Shown: piece after piece, positions 36,821 to 46,111 of the stretch
How positions within the stretch are numbered: the stretch's first letter is position 1
Layout of the letters: each line of letters begins with the position of its first letter
Notes under the pieces: model-generated
Databases searched by the model: none
Told to the model about the DNA's origin: nothing
The model's input: the letters and a program-made list of their open reading frames with translations, nothing else
Program-made: the position numbers and the translations under genes
Assembly (NCBI RefSeq): GCF_021442325.1
Contig: NZ_CP087879.1
Span: 372,001-436,000, forward strand
Source: Agromyces marinus
GTDB lineage: Bacteria > Actinomycetota > Actinomycetes > Actinomycetales > Microbacteriaceae
DNA length: 64,000 nt
Reading direction: 5' to 3'

Positions 36821-38007
36821 CTTCACTCCTGCCCCGGGCCCCCATCCGGGACGACGGTCGCCACCGGGAGGCCGGCTCCCGGGCAGGCGACCTGACGCTC
36901 GACAACTGGCAGGACGCCCCGCACAACCGATGGGCGTTCGCGCACGTCGCCGAGCTCGTGCCGACGGCGCCGATCGCACACCGCCCCGCCGTGGAATCCG
37001 CTCGCGAGGTCGTCGGCTTGGAGGCGATGCGCTCATCGATGCCGGATCTGCCGACTCGCCTGGAAGAGAGCTACACCGACGCGCTGGTGGTCGTCCGCGA
37101 CGGCGAGCTCGTCGCCGAGCACTACCGCGAGGGGTTCGGCCCGGACGGGCTGCACCTGCTGATGAGCGTGTCCAAGTCCCTCTGCGGGCTGACCATCGGC
37201 ACCCTCGTCGATGAGGGTGTGATCGATCCGGACCGCCGCGTCGACCACTACGTGCCGGCACTCGCCGGCAGCGCGTACGGCGACGCGAAGGTCCAGCAGG
37301 TGCTGGACATGACGGTCGACGTCGACTACGACGAGGACTACCGCAACCCCGCATCGGAGGTCCAGGCGCAGGATCGGGTCGCGGGTTGGCGGACACGGCT
37401 GCCGGGGGATCCGGCCGACACGTACGCGTTCCTCGCCGCTCTCCGCGGCGGAGGCGAGCACGGTGTGCGGTTCCGGTACTGCTCGGCGGGCACCGACGTG
37501 CTCGCCTGGATCGTCGAGAGCGTGACGGGAACCCGCTACGCCGATGCCGTCTCGGAGCGTCTGTGGTCGAGGCTCGGATGCCGGAACGACGCCCGGATCA
37601 CGATCGACCCGGGTGGTTTCGGGTTCGCGAACGGCGGCATCTCGTGCACGGCGCGCGACTTGAGCCGGGTGGGGGTGCTGATGCTCGGGGACGGCGTCAT
37701 CGACGGGCGCCGCGTCGTGTCGGCCGAGTGGGTCCGACGCACGATCGAGGGCGGCGACCCGGATGCCGCGGCGGGCAGCGTATTCCAGCGGGTGCACCCA
37801 GGCGGTGCGTACTCGAACCAGTGGTGGATCACCGGGAGCGACCGCGGCGACTTCTACGCGGTCGGGATCCATGGTCAGTTCATCTGGGTGGATCCGGCGA
37901 CGAGAAGCGTCGTCGTGAAGTTCTCCTCCTGGCCCGAGCCGGTGACCGAGGGATGGAATCGGCTGCACGCAGAGCTCTTCCGCGACATCTGCGACGCCGT
38001 CGGGTGA
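36817..38007 (+). CDS. beta-lactamase-fold serine hydrolase, NylB/EstB-like
   Basis: The 396-residue product has an SxxK motif S117-V-S-K120 (LMSVSKSLCG), a Tyr at Y221 (FRYCSAGTD) in place of the YxN motif, and GIHGQFIWVDP as the third element. The DMTVDVDYDEDYRNP segment resembles 6-aminohexanoate-dimer hydrolase (NylB) and related esterases. No signal peptide is seen, so it should act in the cytosol. Direct overlap with the DppF gene suggests it hydrolyses the amide or ester compound brought in by the transporter, possibly a peptide, a beta-lactam-like compound or a linear amide. Specificity cannot be read from sequence. Confidence 0.88.
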   Translation: MTSLLPRAPIRDDGRHREAGSRAGDLTLDNWQDAPHNRWAFAHVAELVPTAPIAHRPAVESAREVVGLEAMRSSMPDLPTRLEESYTDALVVVRDGELVAEHYREGFGPDGLHLLMSVSKSLCGLTIGTLVDEGVIDPDRRVDHYVPALAGSAYGDAKVQQVLDMTVDVDYDEDYRNPASEVQAQDRVAGWRTRLPGDPADTYAFLAALRGGGEHGVRFRYCSAGTDVLAWIVESVTGTRYADAVSERLWSRLGCRNDARITIDPGGFGFANGGISCTARDLSRVGVLMLGDGVIDGRRVVSAEWVRRTIEGGDPDAAAGSVFQRVHPGGAYSNQWWITGSDRGDFYAVGIHGQFIWVDPATRSVVVKFSSWPEPVTEGWNRLHAELFRDICDAVG

Positions 38008-38112
38008 GGCGGGCGCCCGCCGACCGACCCGCCCACGGGAATGGATCCCGCCCCACCGCGTTGACCTTCGTCGGGGCCGTTCCGCTCAGGAGCGTCCGAC
38101 GAGGAGGGCCGT

Positions 38113-39570
38113 GTGACCGAGCAGACCGCCGTGGGCCTGCGATCCGAGCGCGGGCCGGTGCTCGCCGCGCTCATGCTGTGCACCGGGCTCGTCGCGATCG
38201 AGGCGACGATCCTCGCGACCGCGGTGCCGTCGATCGTGGCCGACCTCGGCGGGTTCGCGCAGTTCCCGTGGCTGTTCTCGATCTACCTGCTCGCGCAGGC
38301 GGTTTCGGTTCCGCTGTACGCCAAGCTGGCCGACACCGTGGGGCGCAAGCCGATCATGCTCGTGGGCATCGGGCTGTTCCTCGTCGGCTCGATCCTCGCG
38401 GGCTTCGCGTGGGACATGACCTCGCTCATCGTGTTCCGTGCCGTCCAGGGCATCGGCGCGGGAGCCGTCCTCCCGGTGTCGATCACCATCACGGGCGACA
38501 TCTACACTGTGCGCGAGCGCGCGCGGGTGCAGGGCTACATCGCGAGTGTCTGGGCCGCGTCATCCGTCATCGGTCCCGCACTGGGCGGGTTGTTCGCCGA
38601 GTACCTCTCGTGGCGCTGGATCTTCTTCGTCAACATCCCGTTGAGCATCATCGCGGCGTGGATGCTGATCCGGAACTACCACGAACGCGTGGAGCGCAAG
38701 AAGCACCGCCTCGACATCGCGGGTGCGGTGGTGCTCACGGTCGGACTCACGCTGCTCATCCTCGCCGTGCTCGAGGGCGGCCAGGCGTGGGCGTGGAACT
38801 CGTGGCAGTCGATCGGCGCGTTCGCGCTGGCGGCGGTGCTGCTCGTCGTGTTCGTGCTCATCGAACGGCGAGCGGCCGAACCGGTGCTGCCGCTCTGGGT
38901 GTTCTCGCGGCGGCTGATCGTCACGACCTCGCTCGTCTCGTTCGGGGTCGGCGCGGTGCTCATCGGCCTGACCTCGTTCGTGCCGACCTTCCTCGAGCTG
39001 TCGGCCGGCATGTCGCCGCTGGTCTCCGGGCTCGCGGTCGCGGCGCTCACGCTCGGCTGGCCGATCTCGGCGTCGCAGTCGGGGCGCCTGTACCTTCGCA
39101 TCGGCTTCCGCAGCACCGCGTTCGTCGGCCTGGGCATCACCGTTCTCGGCACGGCGGGGCTCGTCGCCGCATCGTTCGCGCCGAACCCGGTGACGGCCGC
39201 GATCGCGTGCTTCGTGGTCGGCCTCGGGTTGGGTCTCGTCGCATCGCCCACGCTCATCGCAGCGCAGTCCTCGGTGCCGTGGTCGGAGCGCGGTGTCGTG
39301 ACCGGGGCGAACCTGTTCCTGCGTTCGATGGGCAGCGCCGTGGGCGTCGCGATCTTCGGAGCGGTCGCGAACTCGGTCATCGGCGCGACGGGGCTCGGAG
39401 CGCACTCGGGCGCGGCGATCCAGGCCGCCTCGACCGCGGTCTTCATCGGCGTCGCGATCGCCGCGGTCGCGACGATCCTCGGCGCGGTCGTGATGCCGCG
39501 CGCGCACGTCGACGACATCGAGCACCGGCCCGCCGAGCCCGTGGCATCCACGCCCACCCCTGCGGGCTGA
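38113..39570 (+). CDS. MFS drug exporter, EmrB/QacA (DHA2) type
   Basis: The 485-residue product starts at GTG 38113 after GAGGAGG. About 14 membrane segments are expected. Motif A is visible as YAKLADTVGRKPIMLVG. The N-terminal motif D1-like stretch is IEATILATAVPSIVADLGG, and motif C-like ASVWAASSVIGPALGGLFAEY marks a drug/proton antiporter. The substrate is unknown. It stands alone and converges on a small membrane-protein gene across a large palindrome. Confidence 0.9.
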   Translation: MTEQTAVGLRSERGPVLAALMLCTGLVAIEATILATAVPSIVADLGGFAQFPWLFSIYLLAQAVSVPLYAKLADTVGRKPIMLVGIGLFLVGSILAGFAWDMTSLIVFRAVQGIGAGAVLPVSITITGDIYTVRERARVQGYIASVWAASSVIGPALGGLFAEYLSWRWIFFVNIPLSIIAAWMLIRNYHERVERKKHRLDIAGAVVLTVGLTLLILAVLEGGQAWAWNSWQSIGAFALAAVLLVVFVLIERRAAEPVLPLWVFSRRLIVTTSLVSFGVGAVLIGLTSFVPTFLELSAGMSPLVSGLAVAALTLGWPISASQSGRLYLRIGFRSTAFVGLGITVLGTAGLVAASFAPNPVTAAIACFVVGLGLGLVASPTLIAAQSSVPWSERGVVTGANLFLRSMGSAVGVAIFGAVANSVIGATGLGAHSGAAIQAASTAVFIGVAIAAVATILGAVVMPRAHVDDIEHRPAEPVASTPTPAG

Positions 39571-39607
39571 CGCCCGGCGCGTGCGCCTGCGCCCTCCCGC
39601 TCGCGTC

Positions 39608-39669
39608 GGAATCCGGTTCTGGTGTTCGAACCCGTCGATCGCGGGGTTCGAACGCCAGGAACGGGTTCC
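39608..39669. terminator. 62-bp palindrome between convergent genes
   Basis: The interrupted palindrome has GTTCGAACCC pairing with GGGTTCGAAC in the core and GGAATCC/GGGTTCC-type outer arms. It sits between convergent stops at 39570 and 39688, which fits a bidirectional terminator. Its sequence is unrelated to the 56-nt repeat family, although its size is similar. Confidence 0.6.
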
Positions 39670-39687
39670 GAGTGAGTGTCGCGGAGC

Positions 39688-40152
39688 TCAGCTCGCGGCC
39701 GGCACGACCCGCGTCGGCAGCAGCGCCCGCACGCTCACGACGACCAGAGTGACGAGCAGCGCGAGCAGGGTGACATCCGCTGCGATGTAGGCGTAGTGCG
39801 CCCAGCCGGTGCCCGCAGCCTCCTGCCCCGCGATCACGAGGTCGCTGCGGCGGTTCAGCACCGGGCGGATGAGCGCGACCTCGATGAGGTAGACGGCCCA
39901 GACGGATGCCAGCAGCCACACGCCTGCACGACTCGGCCGGGGTCGCAGGCTCACGAGCGTGAGCGAGACGAGCACCGCACCGGCGAGGACGTTCAGCGCG
40001 GTGAACACGAGCCGGCCGATGCCGAGCCCCAGCGGGATGGTGATGCCCGGCGCCTGGAACTTCAGCGGCGCCTCGAGGAACGAGATCGCGACGATCGCAC
40101 CGATGAGGAAGGCCGGGAGCACCAGTCGGAGGGCGAGCGTCGTACGACTCAT
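39688..40152 (-). CDS. four-helix membrane protein of unknown function
   Basis: The 154-residue product starts MSRTTLALRLVLPAFL and has four predicted membrane segments. The SFLEAPLKFQAPG motif after the first helix resembles DUF4149/TMEM205-like small membrane proteins. Start 40152 is chosen because upstream in-frame sequence crosses palindrome copy C. No function or partner is evident. Confidence 0.75.
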   Translation of the reverse strand: MSRTTLALRLVLPAFLIGAIVAISFLEAPLKFQAPGITIPLGLGIGRLVFTALNVLAGAVLVSLTLVSLRPRPSRAGVWLLASVWAVYLIEVALIRPVLNRRSDLVIAGQEAAGTGWAHYAYIAADVTLLALLVTLVVVSVRALLPTRVVPAAS

Positions 40153-40179
40153 GAGTTCTACACTACGTCGAAATCGAAC

Positions 40180-40235
40180 GCATGAGATTCCGGGTGAAGG
40201 GCGTCCAGGAGCGGGCATCGGGCGGAATCTCATGC
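40180..40235. repeat. 56-nt palindromic repeat, copy C
   Basis: The arms are GCATGAGATTCCG and CGGAATCTCATGC, an exact 13-bp inverted repeat. The length equals copies A and B, and the middle sequence is largely different. It lies between two minus-strand genes. Confidence 0.85.
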
Positions 40236-40255
40236 AGAACGAGGGGTCGCCCTCG

Positions 40256-40897
40256 TCAGGAGCGCGGATCGGGAGCGCCCGCCAGCGGGCCGGTGAGGTA
40301 CCCCTGCACCGTCGGGGCGATGCGGTCGAGGATCCAGTCGTGCTCGGCCGACGCGAGCGGTTCGATCCGGAGGATGTACCGCGCCAGGACCAGGCCGGTG
40401 ACCTGGCTCGCGGCGAGCGACGCGCGTTCGGCGAGGACCGCGGGGTCGGCGGCGGCGCCCTGCGCCTCGGGGGCGACCCGGCGCACCACGGGCATGATCG
40501 CCCGGGCGAGCAGGAACTCGCGGGCGCGGTCGGCATAGACCGGATCCTGCACGGCGCTGCGGATGACGGCGCGGAACGCGCCGCCGAGCGGCGAATCCCA
40601 GCCGCGCAGCAGCGTCGCGAGCATCACCCTCGCGACCTCGTCGTGCGGGGCGGTCCGTGCTGCCGCGAGGAACCGCCCGGGTTCCACGGGCAATTCGAGC
40701 GCGGCCTGCCAGAGTCCCGCCTTCGAACCGAAGTGGTGCCGGATCATGCCCGGGTCGACGCCGGCCCGTGCGGCGATGCGCCGCGTCGTGGCACCCGTCA
40801 CGCCGTGCTCGGAGAACTCCTGCCGCGCCGCGTCGATGAGCTCCTCGCGCGTCGTCGATGCGCCGGGCCGACGCCCCGACGAACGCCGGCCGCTCAT
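40256..40897 (-). CDS. TetR family transcriptional regulator
   Basis: The 213-residue product has an N-terminal TetR HTH (TTRRIAARAGVDPGMIRHHFGSK, about residues 36-59) and a divergent C-terminal ligand domain of TetR_C type. Its start overlaps the stop of the tandem ABC ATPase gene (ATGA). It is therefore the third gene of an operon with that ATPase and the ABC-2 permease, and probably represses them in response to an exported compound. Confidence 0.92.
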   Translation of the reverse strand: MSGRRSSGRRPGASTTREELIDAARQEFSEHGVTGATTRRIAARAGVDPGMIRHHFGSKAGLWQAALELPVEPGRFLAAARTAPHDEVARVMLATLLRGWDSPLGGAFRAVIRSAVQDPVYADRAREFLLARAIMPVVRRVAPEAQGAAADPAVLAERASLAASQVTGLVLARYILRIEPLASAEHDWILDRIAPTVQGYLTGPLAGAPDPRS

Positions 40898-42789
40898 CGG
40901 GACGCCGCAGGCTCGGGGGCCTCCGTCGGGACGTGGTCCAGCAGCACCATCGTCTCCTCGAGGGTCGGCTCGACCGCGTCGACGCTCGCCGGGATCCCAC
41001 GCGTCGCCAGTGCGGCGCGGACCTCGTCGGCCGGCACCCCCGCGACGCGGATGTCGCGCCCCGTGAGCATCGTCGGCAGTCCGGCGTCGCCGAGTGCGGC
41101 GAACGCCTCCTGCCAGGCATCCGACCTGACCAGCACCGCCGTCGTGCCGGCGGTGAGGTCGGCCACCGACCCGACGCCGAGCAGTCGCCCGCGCGACATC
41201 AGTGCGAGCCGGGAGCACTGCTCTGCCTCCTGGAGGTAGTGGGTCGTGACGATGACGCCCCGGCCCGCGGCGGCCTGCTCGTGGATCACGTCCCACAGCC
41301 GCGCACGCGCGAGCGGGTCGACGCCCGAGGTCGGCTCGTCGAGCACGAGCAGTTCCGGTTCGTGGCTGAGCGCGAGCGCGAACGCGAGCTGGCGCTGCCG
41401 CCCGAGCCCGATGTCGTTCACGACCGACCCGCGAACCTCGTCGAGCGCCGCGGGCAGCGACGCACCCCGGCCGCCGTACACGCGACGCGTGAACTCGACG
41501 TTCTGGTCGACCGTGATCGTGCGGAACAACCCGAGCCCCTGCGGGACGTAGCCCATGCGCCCCCGCGCCGGGTTGTCGGGCGGGCCGTCGAACAGCTCGG
41601 TCGTCCCGGCATCCGGCCGCTCGAGACCGATCAGCATGCGCAGGAACGTCGTCTTCCCGGCACCGTTCGCCCCGATGAGACCGACGATCTCGCCCGCTCG
41701 CACGTCCAGGCTCATGTCGTCCACCGCGGTGTGGGCGCCGAAGCGCCGGGTGGCGCCGTCGGCGCGGGCGAGCACCGGCGGTTCGGCGGGCACCCGGTCG
41801 CGCACGCGGGCGGGCACGCGGTCGGGCGCACGGTGGCGGGCACCGGCGCGCGCGGGCGCGGCGCTCGCCGCGGCATCCGCTTCGCCGGCGGCATCCGTCG
41901 CGCCCTCGGCATCGGGCTGCCCGCCCAGCCGGTCGCGCAGGGTCAGCGCGATGAGCGCGTCCTCGAGGTCCGGTCGCGCGATCGGGCTCGCCCCGCCGAG
42001 CGGGGCGTCGGCCGGGAACCACGCGTGACGACGGATGCCGCGCCGCCACGCGTTCGCCGGGGTCTCGGCCTCGCTCGCCTCGGCCGGCGGCGGTTCGGCG
42101 ATCACGCCGGGCACGCCCGCGATGATGTCGTGAGCGGTGCCGGTCGCGAGGACGCGCCCCGCATCGAGGGCGAGAACGGATGCCGCGCGCTGCGCCTCGT
42201 CGAGGTACGTCGTCGCGAGCAGCACGGCGGCCCCGTCGGCGGCGATCCCCGAGATCAGCCGCCACAGCTCCACGCGGCTGACCGGGTCGACGCCCGTGCT
42301 CGGCTCGTCGAGGATCACGAGCTCGGGTTCATGCAGGATCGCGAGCACGAATCCGAGCTTCTGGCGCATGCCTCCGGACAGGTCGCGACCGAGCCGGGCG
42401 CGGGCCTGCGCGAGTCCGGCGCGTTCGAGCAGGTCGTCCGCGCGCGCGGCGATCGCCGCTGGAGCCATGCCGTAGGAACGGCCGACGAAGTCCACGTTCT
42501 CGTCGACCGAGAGGTTGCCCCACACGCCCGACGTCGCCGGCTGGTAGCCGAGGCGATCGGCGGGAAGCGTGCGCACCGTCCCCGACGACGGGCCGACGCG
42601 GTTGGCGAACACGCGCAGCAGCGTCGACTTGCCCGCGCCGTCGCCGCCGACCGCGGCCGTGACCTGGCCCCGCGGAACCGCGAACGTCACCCCGTCGAGG
42701 GCGCGCGTGCTCCCGAAGTCGACCGTGACGGCCTCGACCGACGGTTCGGCGCCCGTGGAGCCGGAGCCGACGGCATCCGCTGCGCTCAT
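40894..42789 (-). CDS. ABC exporter ATPase with two fused nucleotide-binding domains
   Basis: The 631-residue product contains two ABC domains. Domain 1 has GGDGAGKST, LSGGMRQK and LVILDEPSTG. Domain 2 has GANGAGKTT, a degenerate signature (IGLGRQRQ instead of LSGGQ) and LLVLDEPTSG. A disordered Ala/Arg-rich linker of about 90 residues joins them. The arrangement resembles the tandem ATPase of RbbA/YhiH-type exporters. One ATP site composed with the degenerate signature may be weak. The start overlaps the permease stop. Confidence 0.9.
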   Translation of the reverse strand: MSAADAVGSGSTGAEPSVEAVTVDFGSTRALDGVTFAVPRGQVTAAVGGDGAGKSTLLRVFANRVGPSSGTVRTLPADRLGYQPATSGVWGNLSVDENVDFVGRSYGMAPAAIAARADDLLERAGLAQARARLGRDLSGGMRQKLGFVLAILHEPELVILDEPSTGVDPVSRVELWRLISGIAADGAAVLLATTYLDEAQRAASVLALDAGRVLATGTAHDIIAGVPGVIAEPPPAEASEAETPANAWRRGIRRHAWFPADAPLGGASPIARPDLEDALIALTLRDRLGGQPDAEGATDAAGEADAAASAAPARAGARHRAPDRVPARVRDRVPAEPPVLARADGATRRFGAHTAVDDMSLDVRAGEIVGLIGANGAGKTTFLRMLIGLERPDAGTTELFDGPPDNPARGRMGYVPQGLGLFRTITVDQNVEFTRRVYGGRGASLPAALDEVRGSVVNDIGLGRQRQLAFALALSHEPELLVLDEPTSGVDPLARARLWDVIHEQAAAGRGVIVTTHYLQEAEQCSRLALMSRGRLLGVGSVADLTAGTTAVLVRSDAWQEAFAALGDAGLPTMLTGRDIRVAGVPADEVRAALATRGIPASVDAVEPTLEETMVLLDHVPTEAPEPAASR

Positions 42790-43925
42790 CGGCCCGCACC
42801 GATCGACTCGCGCTCGCGCTTCGCGCGCGGCGGCGCCTTCGGCGCGGCCGGCGCGAGGCTGCGCCGCAGGCGGACCACCGCGAGCCCGAACACGAGCACC
42901 GCCATGATCGCGAGGATCGTCAGCGGCAGCCACAGCGAGTCCCACGACGCCCCGCGCACCATCACGCCCTGCGAGATCATCGTGAAGTAGGTCAGCGGCA
43001 GCAGGTAGCCGATCCAGCGCACGCCCGCGGCCATCGCGTCGAGCGGGAAGATCATGCCCGAGAGCAGGATCTGCGGCAGCAGGGTCATGAGTGCGAGCTG
43101 GATCGCCTGCCCCGTCGTCTGCGACACCGAGGAGATGAGCACGCCGATGCCGAGCACCACGAAGAGGAACAGCGCGGCGCCCACGATGAACAGGCCCACC
43201 GGGCCGTTGAACGGCACATCGAACAGCAGCAGGCCGAGGACCGTCACGAGCCCCATGTCGATGCTCGCGAGGAGGAAGTAGGGGGTGATCTTGCCGAGGA
43301 TGACCCCGCTCGCGCGCAGCGGCATGACCGCGAGCTGTTCGAGCGTTCCGGCCTCGCGTTCGCGGACCAGGCCGATGCTCGTGATGATCGTGCCGATGAA
43401 GGTCAGGATGAGGCCGATGATCGCCGGCACCATGACCCACGACGTGGTCAGGTCGGGGTTGAACAGGACTTCGGTCTCGATGGTCGGCACCGTCACCTGC
43501 TGCCCCTGCGCGGCGGCCTGCGCCTGCTGCTGGGCGAGGCCCTGCTGCACCTGCGCGAACAGGCTCACCGCGGACTGCGCCGCGAACAGGTTCGACCCGT
43601 CGATGTAGGCCGTCCAGTCGTCGCCGTCGGCGAGGATCGCCACATCGGATCGGTCGTCGCGGAGCACCTGCTCGGCCGTGTCGGCATCGCCGTCGGGGTC
43701 GGTCGCGACGATCTCGAGGTGGTCGGCGAGTTCGTCGTTCTCGCCGATGAAGTCCTCGACGTCGTCGCTGTCGCTGCCGACCACGGTGACCGTCAGCGTC
43801 TCGACCGTGAAGTTCGCGGCGTAGCCGAAGATGACGAGCAGGAGGAGGGGGAGCACGATCAGCATCGCGAGGGTGCGGTGGTCGCGGCGGAGTTCCTGGA
43901 ATTCCTTGAGCATCACTGCGCGCAT
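42786..43925 (-). CDS. ABC-2 type exporter permease
   Basis: The 379-residue product starts at ATG 43925 (MRAVMLKEFQELRRDHRTL). One N-terminal helix is followed by an extracytoplasmic domain of about 150 residues with a Gln/Ala-rich stretch. Five C-terminal helices begin at VMVPAIIGLILTFIGTI, and VREREAGTLEQLAVMPLRA is the ABC-2 signature. It is the first gene of the operon and forms the channel for the tandem ATPase. An upstream GTG at 43970 could add 15 residues but lacks a good ribosome site. Confidence 0.9.
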   Translation of the reverse strand: MRAVMLKEFQELRRDHRTLAMLIVLPLLLLVIFGYAANFTVETLTVTVVGSDSDDVEDFIGENDELADHLEIVATDPDGDADTAEQVLRDDRSDVAILADGDDWTAYIDGSNLFAAQSAVSLFAQVQQGLAQQQAQAAAQGQQVTVPTIETEVLFNPDLTTSWVMVPAIIGLILTFIGTIITSIGLVREREAGTLEQLAVMPLRASGVILGKITPYFLLASIDMGLVTVLGLLLFDVPFNGPVGLFIVGAALFLFVVLGIGVLISSVSQTTGQAIQLALMTLLPQILLSGMIFPLDAMAAGVRWIGYLLPLTYFTMISQGVMVRGASWDSLWLPLTILAIMAVLVFGLAVVRLRRSLAPAAPKAPPRAKRERESIGAGR

Positions 43926-44046
43926 GGCTGAAGTATTCTCCGCGTGAGGAATTTCTGCAACGGGCGGCACGGGTGCGGCGCAGGCCCTGGCATCCGCTCA
44001 GGAGCCCCGTTCAGCCGCGATTCAGGCGCGCGGACTATCCTGAACT

Positions 44047-46098
44047 GTGACTTCCGTCGATGACCCCACCCCCGTGCCCGCCTCCGAGGAGCCCCCGGCG
44101 ATCACCTTCGCCGACCTCGGACTCGAGGGGCCGGTGCTGAAGGCGCTCGACGACGTCGGCTACGAGACGCCCTCCGCGATCCAGGCCGCGACGATCCCGA
44201 CGCTGCTCGAGGGGCGCGACGTCGTCGGCCTCGCGCAGACCGGAACGGGCAAGACCGCGGCCTTCGCGCTGCCGATCCTCGCGCGCCTGGACACCTCCGA
44301 CCGCAGCCCGCAGGCACTCGTGCTCGCGCCGACCCGCGAACTCGCCCTCCAGGTGTGCGAGGCGTTCGAGAAGTACGCGGCCCATCTGCCCGACCTGCAC
44401 ATCCTCCCCGTCTACGGCGGCCAGGGCTACGGCGTGCAGCTCTCGGCGCTGCGTCGCGGCGTGCACATCGTCGTCGGCACCCCCGGACGCGTCATCGACC
44501 ACCTCGACAAGGGCACGCTCGACCTCTCGGGCCTGAAGTACCTCGTGCTCGACGAGGCCGACGAGATGCTCAAGATGGGCTTCGCGGAGGACGTCGAGAC
44601 GATCCTCGCCGACACCCCCGACGAGAAGCAGGTCGCCCTGTTCTCGGCGACCATGCCCGCCGCGATCCGGAGGATGTCGGAGCAGTACCTCGCCGACCCC
44701 GAGCAGATCACGGTCAAGACCAAGACGCAGACCTCGGCGAACATCACCCAGCGCGTGCTCGTCGTCGCGCACGCCCGCAAGGTCGACGCGCTCACCCGCA
44801 TCCTCGAGGTCGAGGACTTCGGCGGCGTCATCATCTTCGTCCGCACCAAGAACGCCACCGAGGAGCTCGCCGAGAAGCTGCGCGCGCGCGGCTACGAGGC
44901 GGCGGCGATCAACGGCGACATCGCCCAGGCGCAGCGCGAGCGGACCGTCGAGCAGCTCAAGAGCGGCAAGCTCGACATCCTCGTGGCGACGGATGTCGCG
45001 GCCCGAGGCCTCGACGTCGAGCGCATCACGCACGTGGTCAACTACGACATCCCGACCGACCCCGAGCCGTACGTGCACCGCATCGGCCGCACCGGTCGTG
45101 CGGGGCGCACGGGCGACGCGATCAGCTTCGTCACGCCGCGCGAGCGCGGACTGCTCGGCCGCATCGAGCGGACCACCAAGCAGCGCATGACGCCCATGGA
45201 GCTTCCCAGCGTCGACGAGATCAACGAGTCGCGGCTCAGCCGGTTCGACGACCGCATCTCGGCCGCGCTCGAGCAGACGGAGCGCGTCAGCGGCTTCCGC
45301 GACATCATCGCCCACTACGTGCGTCACCACGACGTGCCCGAGACGGATGTCGCCGCCGCCCTCGCCGTCGTCGCGCAGGGCGATTCGCCGCTGCTCATGG
45401 AGGACGAGCCCGAGCCGCAGCGTCGCGACCGCTACGACCGCGACGACCGGCGCGACCGCGACGACCGGCGCGACCGCGACCGCGGTGACCGGTTCGATCG
45501 GGACCGCGGCGAGCGTCGCGAGCGCCCCACCCGCGACGACCTGCGCACCTACCGCATCGCGGTCGGCAAGCGACAGCACGTGCTGCCCGGGCAGATCGTC
45601 GGCGCGCTCGCCAACGAGGGCGGACTCGAGCGCGACGACTTCGGGCGCATCCGCATCCAGTACGACTTCTCGCTCGTCGAGCTGCCCGCGAACCTGCCGG
45701 ACGACGTGCTCGAACGCCTCGCCGGCACCCGTATCTCGGGCGAGCTCATCGAGCTCCGGCCCGACACCGGCGGCGGCTCGGGCGGCTACGGCGGCGATCG
45801 TCGTGGCGGGGACCGACGCGGCGGCGATCGCGGCGGCCGGGGCGGGTACGACCGCGACGGCGGGCGAGGCCGGTACGACCGGGATCGCGGCGACCGCGGC
45901 GGCGACCGCGGCGGCGACCGCGGCGGCGACCGCGGCGGGTACGGCAATCGCGACCGCGGATACGACCGCGACCGCGGATACGACCGGAGTCGCGGAGACG
46001 ACCGGAGTCGGGGAGACGACCGGGACCGCGGCTACGCCCGCGACGACCGCGGCGGTTCGGGCGACCGCCCGTACCGCAAGCCGCGCCACAAGAACTGA
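44047..46098 (+). CDS. deaD: DEAD-box RNA helicase, DeaD/CsdA type
   Basis: The 683-residue product starts at GTG 44047. Helicase motifs are complete: Q-motif with GYETPSAIQ, AQTGTGKT, PTRELA, GTPGR, DEAD in LVLDEADEM, SAT, then VATDVAARGLD and HRIGRTGRAG. A DbpA-type RNA-binding domain (TYRIAVGKRQHVLPGQIVGAL) follows near residue 500. The C-terminal 110 residues are an Arg/Gly/Asp-rich tail made of GGDR- and RGYDRD-type repeats. Members unwind structured RNA during cold stress, ribosome assembly and mRNA decay. Confidence 0.95.
   Translation: MTSVDDPTPVPASEEPPAITFADLGLEGPVLKALDDVGYETPSAIQAATIPTLLEGRDVVGLAQTGTGKTAAFALPILARLDTSDRSPQALVLAPTRELALQVCEAFEKYAAHLPDLHILPVYGGQGYGVQLSALRRGVHIVVGTPGRVIDHLDKGTLDLSGLKYLVLDEADEMLKMGFAEDVETILADTPDEKQVALFSATMPAAIRRMSEQYLADPEQITVKTKTQTSANITQRVLVVAHARKVDALTRILEVEDFGGVIIFVRTKNATEELAEKLRARGYEAAAINGDIAQAQRERTVEQLKSGKLDILVATDVAARGLDVERITHVVNYDIPTDPEPYVHRIGRTGRAGRTGDAISFVTPRERGLLGRIERTTKQRMTPMELPSVDEINESRLSRFDDRISAALEQTERVSGFRDIIAHYVRHHDVPETDVAAALAVVAQGDSPLLMEDEPEPQRRDRYDRDDRRDRDDRRDRDRGDRFDRDRGERRERPTRDDLRTYRIAVGKRQHVLPGQIVGALANEGGLERDDFGRIRIQYDFSLVELPANLPDDVLERLAGTRISGELIELRPDTGGGSGGYGGDRRGGDRRGGDRGGRGGYDRDGGRGRYDRDRGDRGGDRGGDRGGDRGGYGNRDRGYDRDRGYDRSRGDDRSRGDDRDRGYARDDRGGSGDRPYRKPRHKN
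45889..45936 (+). repeat. four tandem 12-bp units in the helicase tail
   Basis: Four exact copies of GGCGACCGCGGC encode GDRG repeats. Neighbouring sequence continues with degenerate GAC-CGC-rich units. The 12-bp unit preserves frame, so repeat number may vary between strains. Confidence 0.85.
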
Positions 46099-46111
46099 CG
46101 CGTCGGCGCGC

